Below, piece by piece: positions 52,331-64,000 of a DNA stretch of 64,000 bases. The stretch covers positions 87,517,706 to 87,581,705 of the forward strand of contig CM075855.1 of NCBI GenBank assembly GCA_037975125.1, in the 5' to 3' direction. The notes under the pieces were generated by a model. The model searched no databases, had not been told where the DNA came from, and saw nothing but the letters and a program-made list of their open reading frames with translations. How positions within the stretch are numbered: the stretch's first letter is position 1; each line of letters begins with the position of its first letter. The DNA is from Latrodectus hesperus (taxonomy: Eukaryota > Arthropoda > Arachnida > Araneae > Theridiidae). Made by a program: the position numbers and the translations under genes.

Positions 52331-53267
52331 AAGTAAATAACAATCTGGAGCCTGAGCAGCTACCAGGCGCGTCGGCAGGTGGTGGATCGCCGAACGTCCT
52401 GTAGGAATGACAGGATAGCCTTGAATATAGAATCAGAGGCCGCGAAACAGCTCCCGTAAACCCTGGTGTTATAGGACCCGTGCCTAGGGCTATTTGGCAC
52501 CGCGGTAATGGTGTCTTAACGGAGCCTCTAGTTGCCTGGCGCACTTTTAGAGCTCTTTTGCCTTGCCCAGTAACTCAGGGAATGCTGGGTGTTCTGTTAT
52601 ATTACCTGAATTTATTAATTGTTATCTTAGGCTGAAAAGACACAAGAAATAACAAACCTTTTTGCATTTGCAGGTGAAGCCTCTGAAGTAGACCTTGCTG
52701 AAAAAGACAAGGGAACTCAGAGGCAATCTAGTGAAGGGGCAACAATGAATCTTTCACAGGAGGCAGAAGTGACCTCCAAACCATATTCTTCTGGTGAAAG
52801 TCAGGAAGCTATCGCTAGCATGACTGACTCTCTGACCAGAATCATCTGTGGATCATCAACGAGGATTGCCTCTGAAATTCTAAGATGCTCTAGGCAGAAG
52901 ATACGTTTAATCATAGGCTTCATAACTGGGCACTACTATTTCAGAAAACACCTCCATAAAATGGGACTGTTTCAGCAAGACCCTATCTGCAGAAAATGTC
53001 ATATGCAAGAGGAAACGGCCAAGCATATCATTTACGAATGCGAGGCCCTTGCCCTCCTTAAATTAACTTCTGTCGGCATCATCATACTAGAGAGTTACAC
53101 CTAGACTTCATTAAAGGAATCGGACTTTATTAATAAAGTGGGTGACCCTAGCAACTGGAGCTAGGAAATATTAGGTTTGTAGTTAACAGTACAAAATGCT
53201 GATAAAAGCAGAGGTGCCCAATGACATACAAACCCAACTCTAATTAGAAGAAGAAGTAAATAACAAT
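52331..53267 (+). mobile_element. 909 bp LINE derivative with 14 bp target duplication and (GAA)n tail
   Basis: The direct repeat AAGTAAATAACAAT occurs at 52331-52344 and 53254-53267. Between them lies a 909 bp element with a GC-rich start (52345-52600), a coding-like centre and a tail TTAGAAGAAG just before the second repeat. Its right coding end is a LINE ORF2 C-terminus. A complete-looking 5' end joined to a LINE 3' end suggests an internally deleted, non-autonomous LINE. Confidence 0.82.
52631..53104 (+). CDS. Fused open frame in the LINE derivative (ORF1-like start, ORF2 tail)
   Basis: The frame is open from after a TAG at 52628-52630 to a TAG at 53102-53104, 157 codons. The first ATG is at 52745 and leaves 119 residues. 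The N-terminal part is hydrophilic and acidic/polar (GEASEVDLAEKDKGTQRQSS). From about 52855 it becomes ILRCSRQKIRLIIGFITGHY, then CRKCHMQEETAKHIIYECEA, the C-C-H-C tail of LINE ORF2. The boundary between the two lies near 52845-52860. Directly upstream, TTTTTGCATTTGCAG at about 52660-52673 resembles a splice acceptor. Whether it is translated is unknown; a relic that stayed open by chance is the simpler view. Confidence 0.5.
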   Translation, partial: AEKTQEITNLFAFAGEASEVDLAEKDKGTQRQSSEGATMNLSQEAEVTSKPYSSGESQEAIASMTDSLTRIICGSSTRIASEILRCSRQKIRLIIGFITGHYYFRKHLHKMGLFQQDPICRKCHMQEETAKHIIYECEALALLKLTSVGIIILESYT

Positions 53268-53479
53268 GTAATTTTCAATTTACATATTGGTATATTACAA
53301 GACACAGAAACCTCCAACAAATCAAGTGCTGCACAAAATTTTAAATTTCCGTAAATTGGTTCACTGGCTGAATTCTCATTGAATTGAATCTGACTGAGAC
53401 ATTTCACTTCGTTTAGAAGAATTATTTGAAGCTTGCTCGGAAGCATTGATCAATCCCATTCTGATAAGTCAATTCAGAG

Positions 53480-53700
53480 GAGCAGTGGCCGAAAGCTATT
53501 TTTCTCGCTTCAACAGAAGCCCCATAATGCACTTACCGAAGAAGAAGAAGAAAAAAAAGCCACAAATAACGCATGGAATGCTGGGAGAGGAATGCTCTTT
53601 CCGATACCGTTCTTTAAAATATAGCTGCAACTTAATGCTGTTTCCACCTGTCTCTTTCAGAGGGGTGTTTCGAAATGTCTGGAGGAAGTCTGTGCTCTTA
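53480..53700 (+). repeat. Interspersed repeat R2, copy 2
   Basis: Same family as 30960-31175, in the same orientation. It includes an AAGAAGAAGAAG run at 53539 and AGCTGCAACTTAATGCTG. A chance 95-codon frame (53446-53733) spans it. Confidence 0.6.
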
Positions 53701-53979
53701 AAAGCTTTATTTACTCCTTTTCTTACAAAGTAAAATATAGTTGCAAATTTCTTGTTGATTTCTTTCTATTTGGATCATTTAGGATATTTCTTTTTATTTT
53801 TTTATTTTAGCTACAAAGCAATCATTTTCTTTAAATATGTTCAGTAAAAATGATCATTCTTTTTTATTTATATCACAAAATGTGTAGCAAAAACGCTTAA
53901 GAATGGCACTGAAATAAATATTTTTAGTTAATTAAATTACAATTTTAATTTTTATTATTTTCAAAATCAAAAGAATTTC

Positions 53980-54078
53980 TAATATATATATATATATATA
54001 TATTGTGTATATATAATATATATATATGTATATACATCTGTATAGTATGTATATATAGTATGGTATAAATATATATGA
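53980..54078. repeat. Degenerate (TA)n/(TG)n microsatellite
   Basis: TA runs with TGTG, GTATAC and AGTATG interruptions. Confidence 0.93.
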
Positions 54079-54079
54079 A

Positions 54080-57000
54080 GAAAAGTATGAATGGTGATTA
54101 AGAAGATTCCGTTTCACGAGATGCAATTTTTTTTCATTTTTGTATGTTAAAATTATTTTTAATTACAAGTAGAAGCAAATAATAAATAAAAATGTTTAAT
54201 ATGAATATATTGTATGCATATTTTTTTTACTCATAAACAATTTCTTTTATTTAAAATTCCTTCAACATTATTATCACGACAATTTTCATGAAAAAAAATA
54301 ATAAATAAAAATTTGCATTCGCCTGAGGTATTTATACTAAAATATTATATGATGTCTTCTTTTATTGATATCAAAATAAAAATGTAAAAGCTACTGAATT
54401 CTTAAATTATTTATCAAATTTTGCGGTAGTGTATACATTTCATGTAGTTTTTAATGTAAATATAAATAACGTATAAATGTCTGAATTTGAAATAGCTTAT
54501 TAAAGTGATAAAATTCTATCCTCATAAAAAATACTACGAGTTCTTGAACTTTTATATTAATTCTTCAACTGTTTGTATAGTTAAATATGTAAATCAGAAA
54601 TTGTATTCCATTGGAAAATGTAATTGTAAATTTATAAAATTGTAAAATTAAGTATCAATTTTTTTGAAAACTCTTTATAACATTGAAAGAAATTAGATTT
54701 TATTCTTTGACTGAAATACTGAACATTAATTCACAGTCAAGTTAAATTTTGATCTTACTGTTTATATTCGTATACTTATATTACTCCTAAAATAAATGTT
54801 TATTTGTACTGATTGAAATTATATTTTTGTTACACCTTGGACTTTGTTAGTGCTTGCAAATTTATATATTATTAAAGATTGTGTTTAGAGGCTGCTCTTT
54901 TTGCTATATAATTTAGTATAAAAGTGAAAAAAAATCTCAAAATGGTATTGAAAATATTAAAAACATATTCAAAAACGAAATTCGCTTATATACAAGTTGC
55001 GAAATAGATAGGATTTACAAATTTTTTATTTAAGCAAATTGAAATAAAAAAAATATTTTTATAACTTTAGTAAATAATCTCACAATATTAACTACTAATT
55101 AGCAAAAAATCTAAGCAAAAATTAAAATATTTAAATACATAGTTTGAAACAAATGTTTTACGAGTTTTCTGTTTAAGCAAATTACAGGAAAAAATTTTTA
55201 CTCTAGTAAAATGTGTAAAAAACCCTAAATGTTATTCGTATTGTATGATATTAATATGAAACTATTCAGAAAAATATCATTTTAATACATATTGAGGAAC
55301 AGATAGTTATTATAGATATATAGCTTAATCAATTTAAAATTAAATGCCATTTTAACTTTAATAAAATTTCCACAAATGACAAAGAAAATTCCCTGGTTGA
55401 CGTGGAACGCGTATCTTATTCATATGATACTTAATAAACAGCAAAACGTATTTAAATATGTGTAAAGATATTTCGATAGTTTTTTTATATATCTTTCATT
55501 TAAACAAGTTGATGTAAAAATTAATTTTTACTTTTTAAAACTTATTTGAACCACAAAGACATCTCAATAATATCTATCTGAGGAGCTTGATATCTAAATG
55601 CTTTAGAAAATCTGTTTTATTAATACAAACTCAACTGAAAATATTTTAAGCAGATATGGGTATATTGATAGGTGTTATATATACACATTAGTTTCTTATT
55701 AACGAAAACACAATTCATATCATTAAACTATTATTATTGCTTAACAACGTTTAATTAATTAGTTTGTAGAATCTTCCTGTATTATTTTTTAACAAAAATA
55801 ATTCTTCTTATTAAAATCTATTTCTATCCATCTTATCTAGTACACAGATCATAATTATACAATTATTAATGAAAATAATTAATTTCACTAGGCAATTCTT
55901 TTTTTACTCAACATCACTTAATTTCTTAATATGTAGATTGTATTTGTAATTTTGTTAACGTGTAATTCAAGCAAAACAAATTCCTGTCATTTAGTAATTA
56001 TTATTGTTTAACAATATTTACTTCTTTTGTATAAAATGTTCTGCATTCATATTATGGATTTTATAAACACAATCATTATCAATCAATTAAAAATAAATAT
56101 TGGGTCTAAATAATATATAATAATATACAGTCTAAAATAATATATGGGTCCTAATGGATAAGTATCACCATGTAAATAATTAATATTGGATGCTTGTTTG
56201 ATATTTTAATTTTTGAATCGAAGTATGATGTAAATAAACTTAAATCGGTAATTAAAAATGCAGTGAATATATTATAATGTAAATAATAATTAAAATTCAA
56301 CAATTGTTTGTTATTTTCATTTGAAAGTTAAGCAAACAAATAGCCATTAAGTAAATAATGGATTCTCATTATTTTGAGTAAAGATTTGTGAGAATATATT
56401 TGAAAATCTCTCTGTATTTTCACTGAGTATAATTATTTTCAATGCACATTACATGAGATTTTTAATGAACTGATATGTTTTAAAGAAATTAATTAAGATT
56501 TTTTACATCATAATTCTATTTAAATAAATACTTGAACAAAAAAGCAAAAATGCAATTTATTACTAATTATTAAGAAAAATAAATTAATGCAGGAGTAAAT
56601 TAAAATACAGTTAAATGTTTAAAATAATGCGCGTTAAAATTCATTAAAAGTACCATTAAAATGTTTGCCATAAATAAGCGTGCAAAAATAATTAGTGACC
56701 ATTATTAATTTACTCACTTAGTTTTCGTAACAATTCAGTTTGCAAACACATTTCATTAAACGTTGGAGACTCTTTTCATAAATTAATTTTGCCGCTGTAA
56801 ATAAGCTTTTGATTTTTCTTTCTTTTTAACTCGGAGAACTTAATTATCTCTAAGTTCTTAATGAAAGAATAGGAATTGGGATTCGTTGAGGGCGGGACAT
56901 CAGGCACTGCAATGGAAAAGAGAGCGTTTCCTTACTTACAGTAAACGGTGAGCAGTAGATGCTTTATTTTCGATTAAGATTAAAATACCTTCTTCTAAGC

Positions 57001-58930
57001 GAACTGCAAATGAGATCCCTTGCCTTAACTTTTATCATGGACTACAGGCATGCCTTTTTAATTGAAACCTTTCTATATTTAATGCTTATTGTTTGACAAA
57101 GATTGAAATACTAGCTAAGCTGAGAGTAAATTCAACAATAGCATTTAACTTTCCTGCATCTTTAAAGTATTATGTAATGAGTAGGCTAGTTATATCACGA
57201 CACACAACCTTGTTAAAAGAAATTCAATTAAAATTGCAACCTTACGAAAAACTCTGATGAATTTATAATTTTGAAAAATTTCTTTTCGGTTTGATTTGAC
57301 AAGTTTAGAAATATTTAGAATGCTTTTATTATTAAAATTTACAGCTATCTACCATTGTGTATCTTAAATTTTTATAATGGTAAAATGATTTTTAATTTGC
57401 TTTAAATTGCTGAACAAGTGATCACGAACAGAAATAACCAAAAGAAATTAAATTTTCTGAAAATTTCTCTCTGAATTTGAACACAATTGAAAAACTGATT
57501 AAAATATTAAATTCAAGAAAATATTATAAAAATCTTAAAATAATAGGAAAGTTGTGTTTGTTTTTACTATTTTTGGTCATGCACAACGCATTTATATTTT
57601 TTTCATTGCCATTACTTTGCACTAATCAGTTCATGGATTAAATAAAATCTTACTTTCTCTTATTACTTGAGGATGGATTTTTACTGATTCAGAATAATAT
57701 CCATTATAGTTTTAGCATCCATCTTTATTATATTTACATATTTATGACATAATGCTGTATTTCGGAGGTTGAAATTGCTAAAAAATAAAACAATACAGTA
57801 ATTCTATTTAATACGGAATTTCGTCCATTCAGCCTGTGGAGTAAATTTGTAATATGACATTTAGAATTATTACCATAAAAACGCACGTTGAAAATAAACT
57901 TCAAAAACAATATTTGAAGTTATTGCTTATGATGAAAACCTTTATTTACTCTTCTATTGCATATTTGATAAAGTAAAAAATCTCTTATATATTAGCTTCT
58001 ATACAAGCTTAAAGTATGATTTTCATTTTCCAGTGTTTTTTCGTACATTCGCTTCCCTTTAATAATTGGAAAATTTTAAATCTGTCTTTCTTTATATATA
58101 CTTCCATTCAATAATTTTTGACGGAAAAGAGTTTATATTCTAAGAACACGCAAGATTTTTTTTCAACAAATTTTACACTGTATGAGTGTAGAAACCATCT
58201 TTTATATAAACAAGGATCTTGTTTTAGGGCTTTTCTTACTTTTCTATTAATGAGATATTTTTCACTTTTTAAAAGCTTATAAAAACCACAAATTCCAGCA
58301 CTCACATTGATCATTGTATGTTTTCAAACTGAGCAGGAAAAAACATAAGGTTCATTTGTTTCTCACACAAATTTATCTTAAAGCATCAAATATAAACTGA
58401 TTATAGCAAAGTGCAATATAATCCTTTGATTTAATAAACTTTTTATAACAGTAGTGACAAAAATAATTCAGTAACTCAAGGATGAAGTAAGAAATATACA
58501 TCATAAAAATTGCTCTTAAAATTCTAAATTTTTAATTTGAAGGCATCCTGTTTTAGTTATTCTTGAAGAAGTACTTCAGTATGGACTTTACCGATTTAGA
58601 AGAATAACCATTATTGCTTTAACTTTGTTTTTGTTACGATTTCCTTTTTATGAAGTTAATGAGGAAACAAAACTAAGAAATTCGTTGCTACTTTTTAACG
58701 ACGTCCGCATTTATTTACGCGATGTATTTAGAGTGATTTTAAATGCGTCATGTAAGGAAGGATGATGTAATAGCGTCCGGCTTGCTCGAAAGTAAAACGG
58801 TAGGAATTCAATCATAAGTAAAGAAAAAGAAGGCTAGTTAAGAAAGTCACTTGGAGAGGGAGCTGATGAACTGAAAAATAAATACGATAACAGAAGATTG
58901 CAATGATTTCTTCGTGAAAACAGATTTTGC
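54080..58930. other. AT-rich stretch, nothing identified
   Basis: Almost 5 kb of frame-poor A/T-rich DNA. A balanced patch at 56860-57060 contains GGGCGGGAC, a GC-box-like string, but no adjoining gene was recognised. Confidence 0.6.
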
Positions 58931-58934
58931 CCTT

Positions 58935-58990
58935 GAGTTCAACAGTTAGTGTGTTCGAATCCCACTTTAGACATGGATATTTTTAGTTAT
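58935..58990 (+). other. Isolated Pol III B-box-like remnant
   Basis: GTTCGAATCCCAC at about 58953-58965 matches the tRNA T-arm/B box. No A box or tRNA fold is seen upstream, so this is probably the end of an old SINE head. An 84-codon unidentified frame follows at 59038-59292. Confidence 0.3.
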
Positions 58991-59311
58991 TCGGAATCCA
59001 CTAATATTCATAGACCCCAGCCATATTAGCCTTAGCCATGCCAAAAACGACTGTCGACAGCAGTAAACTACATCTATTTTATAGCAGTGTTGAAAAGGGT
59101 GGACGATTGATAAGTATTTTCAGCTCACTCCACTCCCAAAAGATGGCCAGTTTGAAGTTTCGTAATTGTGGAAGTCATATGATTCATTATTTTATGAAGG
59201 AAGCTAACACAGTTATGGTCTATATAAAATACAGAAAATTACAAATTCAAGATATAATGGAAGTATGGCTTTTATATATTTTTGGTGTATAATCTTTTTC
59301 AAGTATCATTA

Positions 59312-59407
59312 TAGAAGCATAATGTTTGAATAAAAAAATGTAATTTAACCAAAACTTCTTTAAATTTTGGTTAAATTACATTTTTTTATTCAAACATTAT
59401 GCTTCTA
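59312..59407. repeat. Perfect 43 bp inverted repeat (hairpin A)
   Basis: Arms 59312-59354 (TAGAAGCATAATGTTTGAAT at the outer end) and 59365-59407 are exact reverse complements around a 10 nt loop, CTTCTTTAAA. Confidence 0.98.
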
Positions 59408-59409
59408 AT

Positions 59410-59473
59410 GCAATTTATTAGTCATTAAATATTTTAATTAAATAATTAAAATATTTAATGACTAATAAATTGC
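59410..59473. repeat. Perfect 31 bp inverted repeat (hairpin B)
   Basis: Arms 59410-59440 (GCAATTTATTAGTCATTAAA at the outer end) and 59443-59473 are exact reverse complements around AA. It starts only 2 nt after hairpin A. Confidence 0.98.
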
Positions 59474-60239
59474 CCATGGTAAATGTGAAAGGCAAGATAA
59501 ATTTAATTTGCTTATTATTAATTTTTAATGAATGAAAAATTATTCATGCTTAATTTTCAAATGTTATAAAAATAAATTTTTCTATGATACTACTTATTTT
59601 ATGCGTTTGCATAGAGATATGGATGTTTATTCAACAACATTTCGCTTAATATATTTTGCGATTTCCTGATAATTTTCTTTTTGCTGATTCCTTAGTATTT
59701 CTAGAAATTTCAATTGCAGAATTTTATAAATGGTCATTTCAATTCTTTTAATCAATATTTTATATTTTCTGTAGAAAAATATTAAATCTTTAAAATATTA
59801 ATGAAGTCATTGTTATTTTAATATTTCATTCCTTTTCAGTTTTATCAGTAAAACTGATATCAAGTTAATTTTGAATAATATACACTGCCCTAATTAAACA
59901 AATGAACATATTATTTTTATGTACCTAATAGCTCAATATTTATTAGTTTCATATTACATTAATTTATATTCATTAATTTAAGAAGATTTCTTATCAAGAT
60001 GCTGCTTAAATAGCTATTAACATTAATTATTTTGAAAGAAACATTCCAAAATCAACTTAAATAGACATCATTTGTAAAAATTAATCAAAAGTAGGACTTG
60101 TAACGCTTAGTTCCTTATAGAATTATTAAGTGTCTCACTAATATTTAACGAGAAAAAAAGTAATATAAATTCCAAGTAACTAACAAATCAAAAATTAATT
60201 TTTATGTTAGTGAAGATTAATGATAAATAAATTAAATTT

Positions 60240-60360
60240 ATCTTACATTTCAAATTTTACCGTGGGCTATTTATTAGTCATTAAATATTTTTAATTAAAT
60301 TTGGTAGAATTATGTTTTTCATTCAAACATTATGCTTTTATAATGATAACTGGTAAAGAT
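60240..60360 (-). repeat. Unrearranged relative of the double-hairpin locus
   Basis: The minus strand reads TATCATTATAAAAGCATAAT, GTTTGAATGAAAAACATAA, then AATATTTAATGACTAATAAA and TAGCCCACGGTAAA. These match, in order, the left flank and left arm of hairpin A and then the right arm and right flank of hairpin B (TGCCCATGGTAAA). The inner arms of the two hairpins are absent here. Confidence 0.85.
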
Positions 60361-60844
<484 letters not shown>

Positions 60845-60954
60845 TTATTTACATAAAAACAGATTTATGTATGTAAAATTTCATATTCTTTTTAAATATT
60901 CATATAATATTTGTTATTTAAAATTTATTGAAAAAGTCATTTAAATTCTCTCTA

Positions 60955-61325
60955 TAATACTGGATTTCTAGTACTGTATACCATCAAAGCCGGTTCCTCT
61001 TCTGAACAAGAAAAAGAAGCGAAGAAGAGCTCAGAACAATTCCATTATTGAGAGATCTACTCTTCATCTGTTCCTTCTGCGTTATTGATTACGAGTATTT
61101 ATTCTGTTTGTTGACTGGAGTCCCTCTACAACTCACTTCGAATTGCGCTTTAGTTATTATCTCAGTTGTTTTGCTTCTTCCTCCGTTCTTTCACATGTCA
61201 TTACTCTTATTTTAATTGGATTTATTTGGATCGGAATAAAAGAAATATATTTATGGTATTCTATTGTCTTGTACTGTCACACGTCCGAAAGGCGTTCAGT
61301 GCTTCTCTCTGCAATGAAATAAAAA
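60955..61325. other. Balanced segment, possible solo LTR
   Basis: The block has LTR-like composition, pyrimidine-rich tracts and a GGAATAAAAGAA polyadenylation-like signal near 61232-61243. No duplicated ends or target duplication could be fixed. This is a guess based on general appearance. Confidence 0.22.
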
Positions 61326-61754
61326 TAAATTGAGCTGTCTTCTTTGGTTAATGCAGAGACTGGAATTGTATCAGAATGAATTTACGCCATTAAAATCCAT
61401 CTGAACAATGTTTGTATTACATTTTTTTAAAATATTTCTTGCTGATATATACGTTATTAACATAACTGTGTTGCAGAGGAAAAAACGCAATTTTTATTCA
61501 ATAATTTTATAGTTAACAAGTTTATGATCATTTAAGAAATAATAAATTATATTTCTATGCTTTTAACTAATGTGTAGAATTCGGATTTCTTTTTCGAAAC
61601 TTTTATTTCTGTTTGGTTAAATATTTTTATACTGTCAAATGGTAAGTTTAAGAAAATATTTTTGAAAGTATTGTAATAGAAAAACATAAAGACAAGAAAT
61701 GTAATCGATGAAATCACAAATATTCCATTATGACCAAAAGATAGATTTGTTTCT

Positions 61755-61960
61755 ATTTTTCGCTTAGATACTGGCCATTTTTATCGCTCTAAACATCCAT
61801 ATCGTATAAAAATACTGTCAAGTCCTCTTTGTCAAGTGTGCAGCATAGGAGAGGAAAGGGTTGTGAACCATTTTGGAGTCATTGCTCTGCACTGAACTTG
61901 AGACACTTTTGGAAGAGACACTGTAGAGCTCGCCACAAGATGAACGATTTGTAGACTTAC
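61755..61960 (+). mobile_element. LINE ORF2 C-terminal fragment
   Basis: One frame at 61758-61895 reads FRLDTGHFYRSKHPYRIKIL, then SSPLCQVCSIGEERVVNHFG and a TGA. The R-x-D/T-GH motif followed by C-x2-C and H is the zinc-knuckle end of RNase H-bearing LINEs. It differs in sequence from family L. Everything upstream is missing. Confidence 0.6.
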
Positions 61961-62082
61961 TACGGTTTCAGTTTTTTTTTTTTTATCTGAGTTCGTATTA
62001 CTTTTGTTCCTTGTTCCAGTTTTAATATGTGTTATTCTCTCTTCAGTTGTTAAAATAATATGCCATTAGTAATAAAAAAATT

Positions 62083-62338
62083 GGCACAGATGCCGTATAA
62101 TCCAAGATGCCAAATTCTGAATTTTTTTGGCGATGATGAAATGTTGCCCAAGATGATGTATTGTGACGTGGGCGACGACGTAAATACTAGTGTTTACAAA
62201 ACCGAATTTTCTGCACAATTATTATAGGTCTCCATATCTATGACGTAATAAGAACTATGCTTTCAGATACATAAGAAAATCCGCCAATAAATCAATAAAC
62301 TCAGAATTCGGCATCTTGGATTATACGGTATCTGTGCC
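62083..62338 (+). mobile_element. MITE-like element M1, copy 3 (best preserved)
   Basis: Ends GGCACAGATGCCGTATAATC and GATTATACGGTATCTGTGCC are strong inverted repeats continuing inward for about 38 bp (to CAAATTCTGA and TCAGAATTCG). The 256 bp element has no coding capacity. Flanks AAAAAATT and AAAATTTT agree at 6 of 8 positions, so a target duplication is unproven. Confidence 0.85.
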
Positions 62339-62638
62339 AAAATTTTGTTAAATATGTGAAATTGAATGCAGTTTCGAGTACATACATATAAGACCACATT
62401 TTCATCAGTGGTAAATTTGTTTTCATCGCTATCAATACTGAACTTTAAGGAAATTAGCTGTATTTAAATTTTCTTGAATATGATTCAAAGTGTGTGTTTG
62501 GGTGTTTTCTCTCTTGATGTACGCATATATTAAGAGCTGTCTATGAAAATTCCTTTTGAAAAACAACGAAAGATGATTGTGCAGATGACATAGAATAACT
62601 TACAACAGTTAAGCTGTCCACTTCACGGAATGAAGCAT
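62339..62638. other. No assignable feature
   Basis: Mixed DNA without recognisable frames or repeats. Confidence 0.5.
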
Positions 62639-62639
62639 A

Positions 62640-62890
62640 GAGCTCCAATGGCTCAGTAGCTTCACGTCGCTTTCCATTAAGAACATCAAAGTGAAGTATC
62701 ATTTGCTGCTGGGAGGGTGACCAAAGTCTCCCTCACTAGGTTACTGATGTTCCGTGAGTTGGGAACGCGCTCACGTTTATCTGGGATGTCCTGGAGTTCT
62801 TAAACTGGCCTGGCATGGATGTAGAGAAGAGGGTCCAGCTCAAGAGGGACCTCGTCACCAGACCCTAGGCCGAAATTACGAGCCTCTTGG
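62640..62890 (+). repeat. Interspersed repeat R1, copy 2
   Basis: Homologous to 2745-2990 in the opposite orientation. Its start GCTCCAATGGCTCAGTAGCT contains the A-box match TGGCTCAGTAG. It continues through GGGAGGGTGACCAAAGTCTC and GGCATGGATGTAGAGAAGAG to GACCTCGTCACCAGACC. Confidence 0.62.
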
Positions 62891-62894
62891 TGAT

Positions 62895-64000
62895 GAGAGA
62901 ATTTTCTAAACCAGTTAATCTTTATATGGTTTTTCATAAGTTTTCCGGTTCCGGTTCTTATTAATTAAGTTAAGATCCGGTTCTCACCTGCGTCACTAAC
63001 AACGAAAGCAAACAGATAATTTCATTGAAAAACCATCCAACTGTCTGAAGTACTATTATATAAATTTCGCATATCCCCATAAAAATGAACTTCGCTCTTC
63101 AAACTAGAATTTTATTGATTTAATTCATTTCATTTTTAAATTATGACTTAGCGATGCTTAGTTGGTGCTGTCACCATGCTGTCAATATTCGCGTTAGGTT
63201 TCTTTTATGACGTGTAATTGTTTATAAAACTTCCTTAAGGTAAACAATATAAACCAAGCCTCATCATTTATAGATGAGCTACTTTGTGATGCCATATACT
63301 TGTAACACACCATCCCTACACAGCATTTCATGGATTAATATTTCTACCTACTTTAATAAAGATATCAAAAATAACAGAAATATTATTTTAGATTATTTTT
63401 TCTGGATGATGTCAGCAGTCTTACATAGGATTCTCGAATAAATCCAGGTATTTTACGGACGTGAAACGTTTGATAATTTAATAACTTCATTTCCTGGATG
63501 TTTATTATTGTTAATTATTTTATGCTGATTAATTATTCGATGGTTAAATTATTTAGATATATAACTTTAAGCTGACTACGTTTTCATTACGTTTCCACGT
63601 TAACTCTAGAATCACAATGGATATTATCGTAAATACAATTGCAATCTGTTTTCACTCGATTGTATAAAATCATTTGTAATAAGAGCTTGTAATTATACAC
63701 TTGTAAAAGTAAAATTATAAGAACATAAAAAACTACCTTAACTCTAATATTAAGATTTAATATGTCAGTAAGTCGTCCTAACTCAACTCGTAATAAAAAT
63801 TATTTTATAATTTAAATAAAGTTTTCATATATATTTCCAAAAATATTGAAAAAAATGTTGTCATGTAATTATATTTACAAATATTTACAGTTAAAAATAA
63901 AATTTTATATAAATTCAACTTCATTAATAAAAAAATCAGTCCGGATAACTCATATATTGCAAATTTCAAGTTCTATAACTAACGTGTATATTTTATTTTG
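62895..64000. other. AT-rich stretch, nothing identified
   Basis: No domains, hairpins or terminal repeats were recognised up to the window end. Confidence 0.6.

Overview
This 64 kb window is AT-rich animal DNA with no host gene I can recognise. It has no rRNA, no intact tRNA and no convincing multi-exon gene. What can be identified is transposon debris: Tc1/mariner DNA transposons, 5'-truncated non-LTR retrotransposons (LINEs) with a C-terminal RNase H and zinc-knuckle region, a Ty3/gypsy remnant, tRNA-derived SINEs, MITE-like elements, tandem arrays and long (TA)n tracts. This mixture suggests an arthropod intergenic region or large intron. The LINE and SINE types look to me like those of spiders, but that is recollection and was not tested by a search.

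Layout. 0-7.2 kb: an internally deleted mariner that keeps an open frame (207-1097), an unassigned repeat, a decayed full-length Tc1 (4513-5919), and a LINE 3' end whose last coding module is repeated four times with a 161 bp period. 8-17 kb: a (TA)n tract, a 159 bp foldback, a Tc1 relic (11614-12840), two LINE 3' ends, a tRNA-derived SINE, and a 484 bp tandem duplication that carries a second SINE. 18.3-20.5 kb: a nearly complete Tc1 inserted into an older LINE. 22-26 kb: a long (TA)n tract, a diverged triplication, the first of three MITE copies, and a LINE containing a five-copy 216 bp array. 29.2-30.4 kb: the longest LINE relic, one frame broken only by stop codons. 33.8-36.9 kb: a Tc1 with 220 bp arms of IR/DR type, a 24 bp minisatellite, and a gypsy integrase tail with its 3' LTR. 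38-48 kb: (TA)n tracts, SINEs, a transposase C-terminus, the second MITE and a LINE tail. 48.6-53.7 kb: a hairpin and a 909 bp LINE-derived insertion with a 14 bp target duplication. 54-64 kb: mostly featureless AT-rich DNA, with a striking double perfect hairpin (59312-59473), another LINE tail, the third MITE and the partner of the 2.75 kb repeat.

The elements relate through mobilisation. The LINE tails end in CAA-type repeats, and so do several SINEs, as expected if the SINEs borrow LINE machinery. The Tc1 and mariner copies all carry lesions, so none looks autonomous. The most unusual features are two independent tandem amplifications of LINE C-terminal coding sequence, the double hairpin built on a locally repeated sequence, the in-frame deleted mariner, and the compact LINE derivative with a fused open frame. 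I saw no sign of a cooperating gene system.
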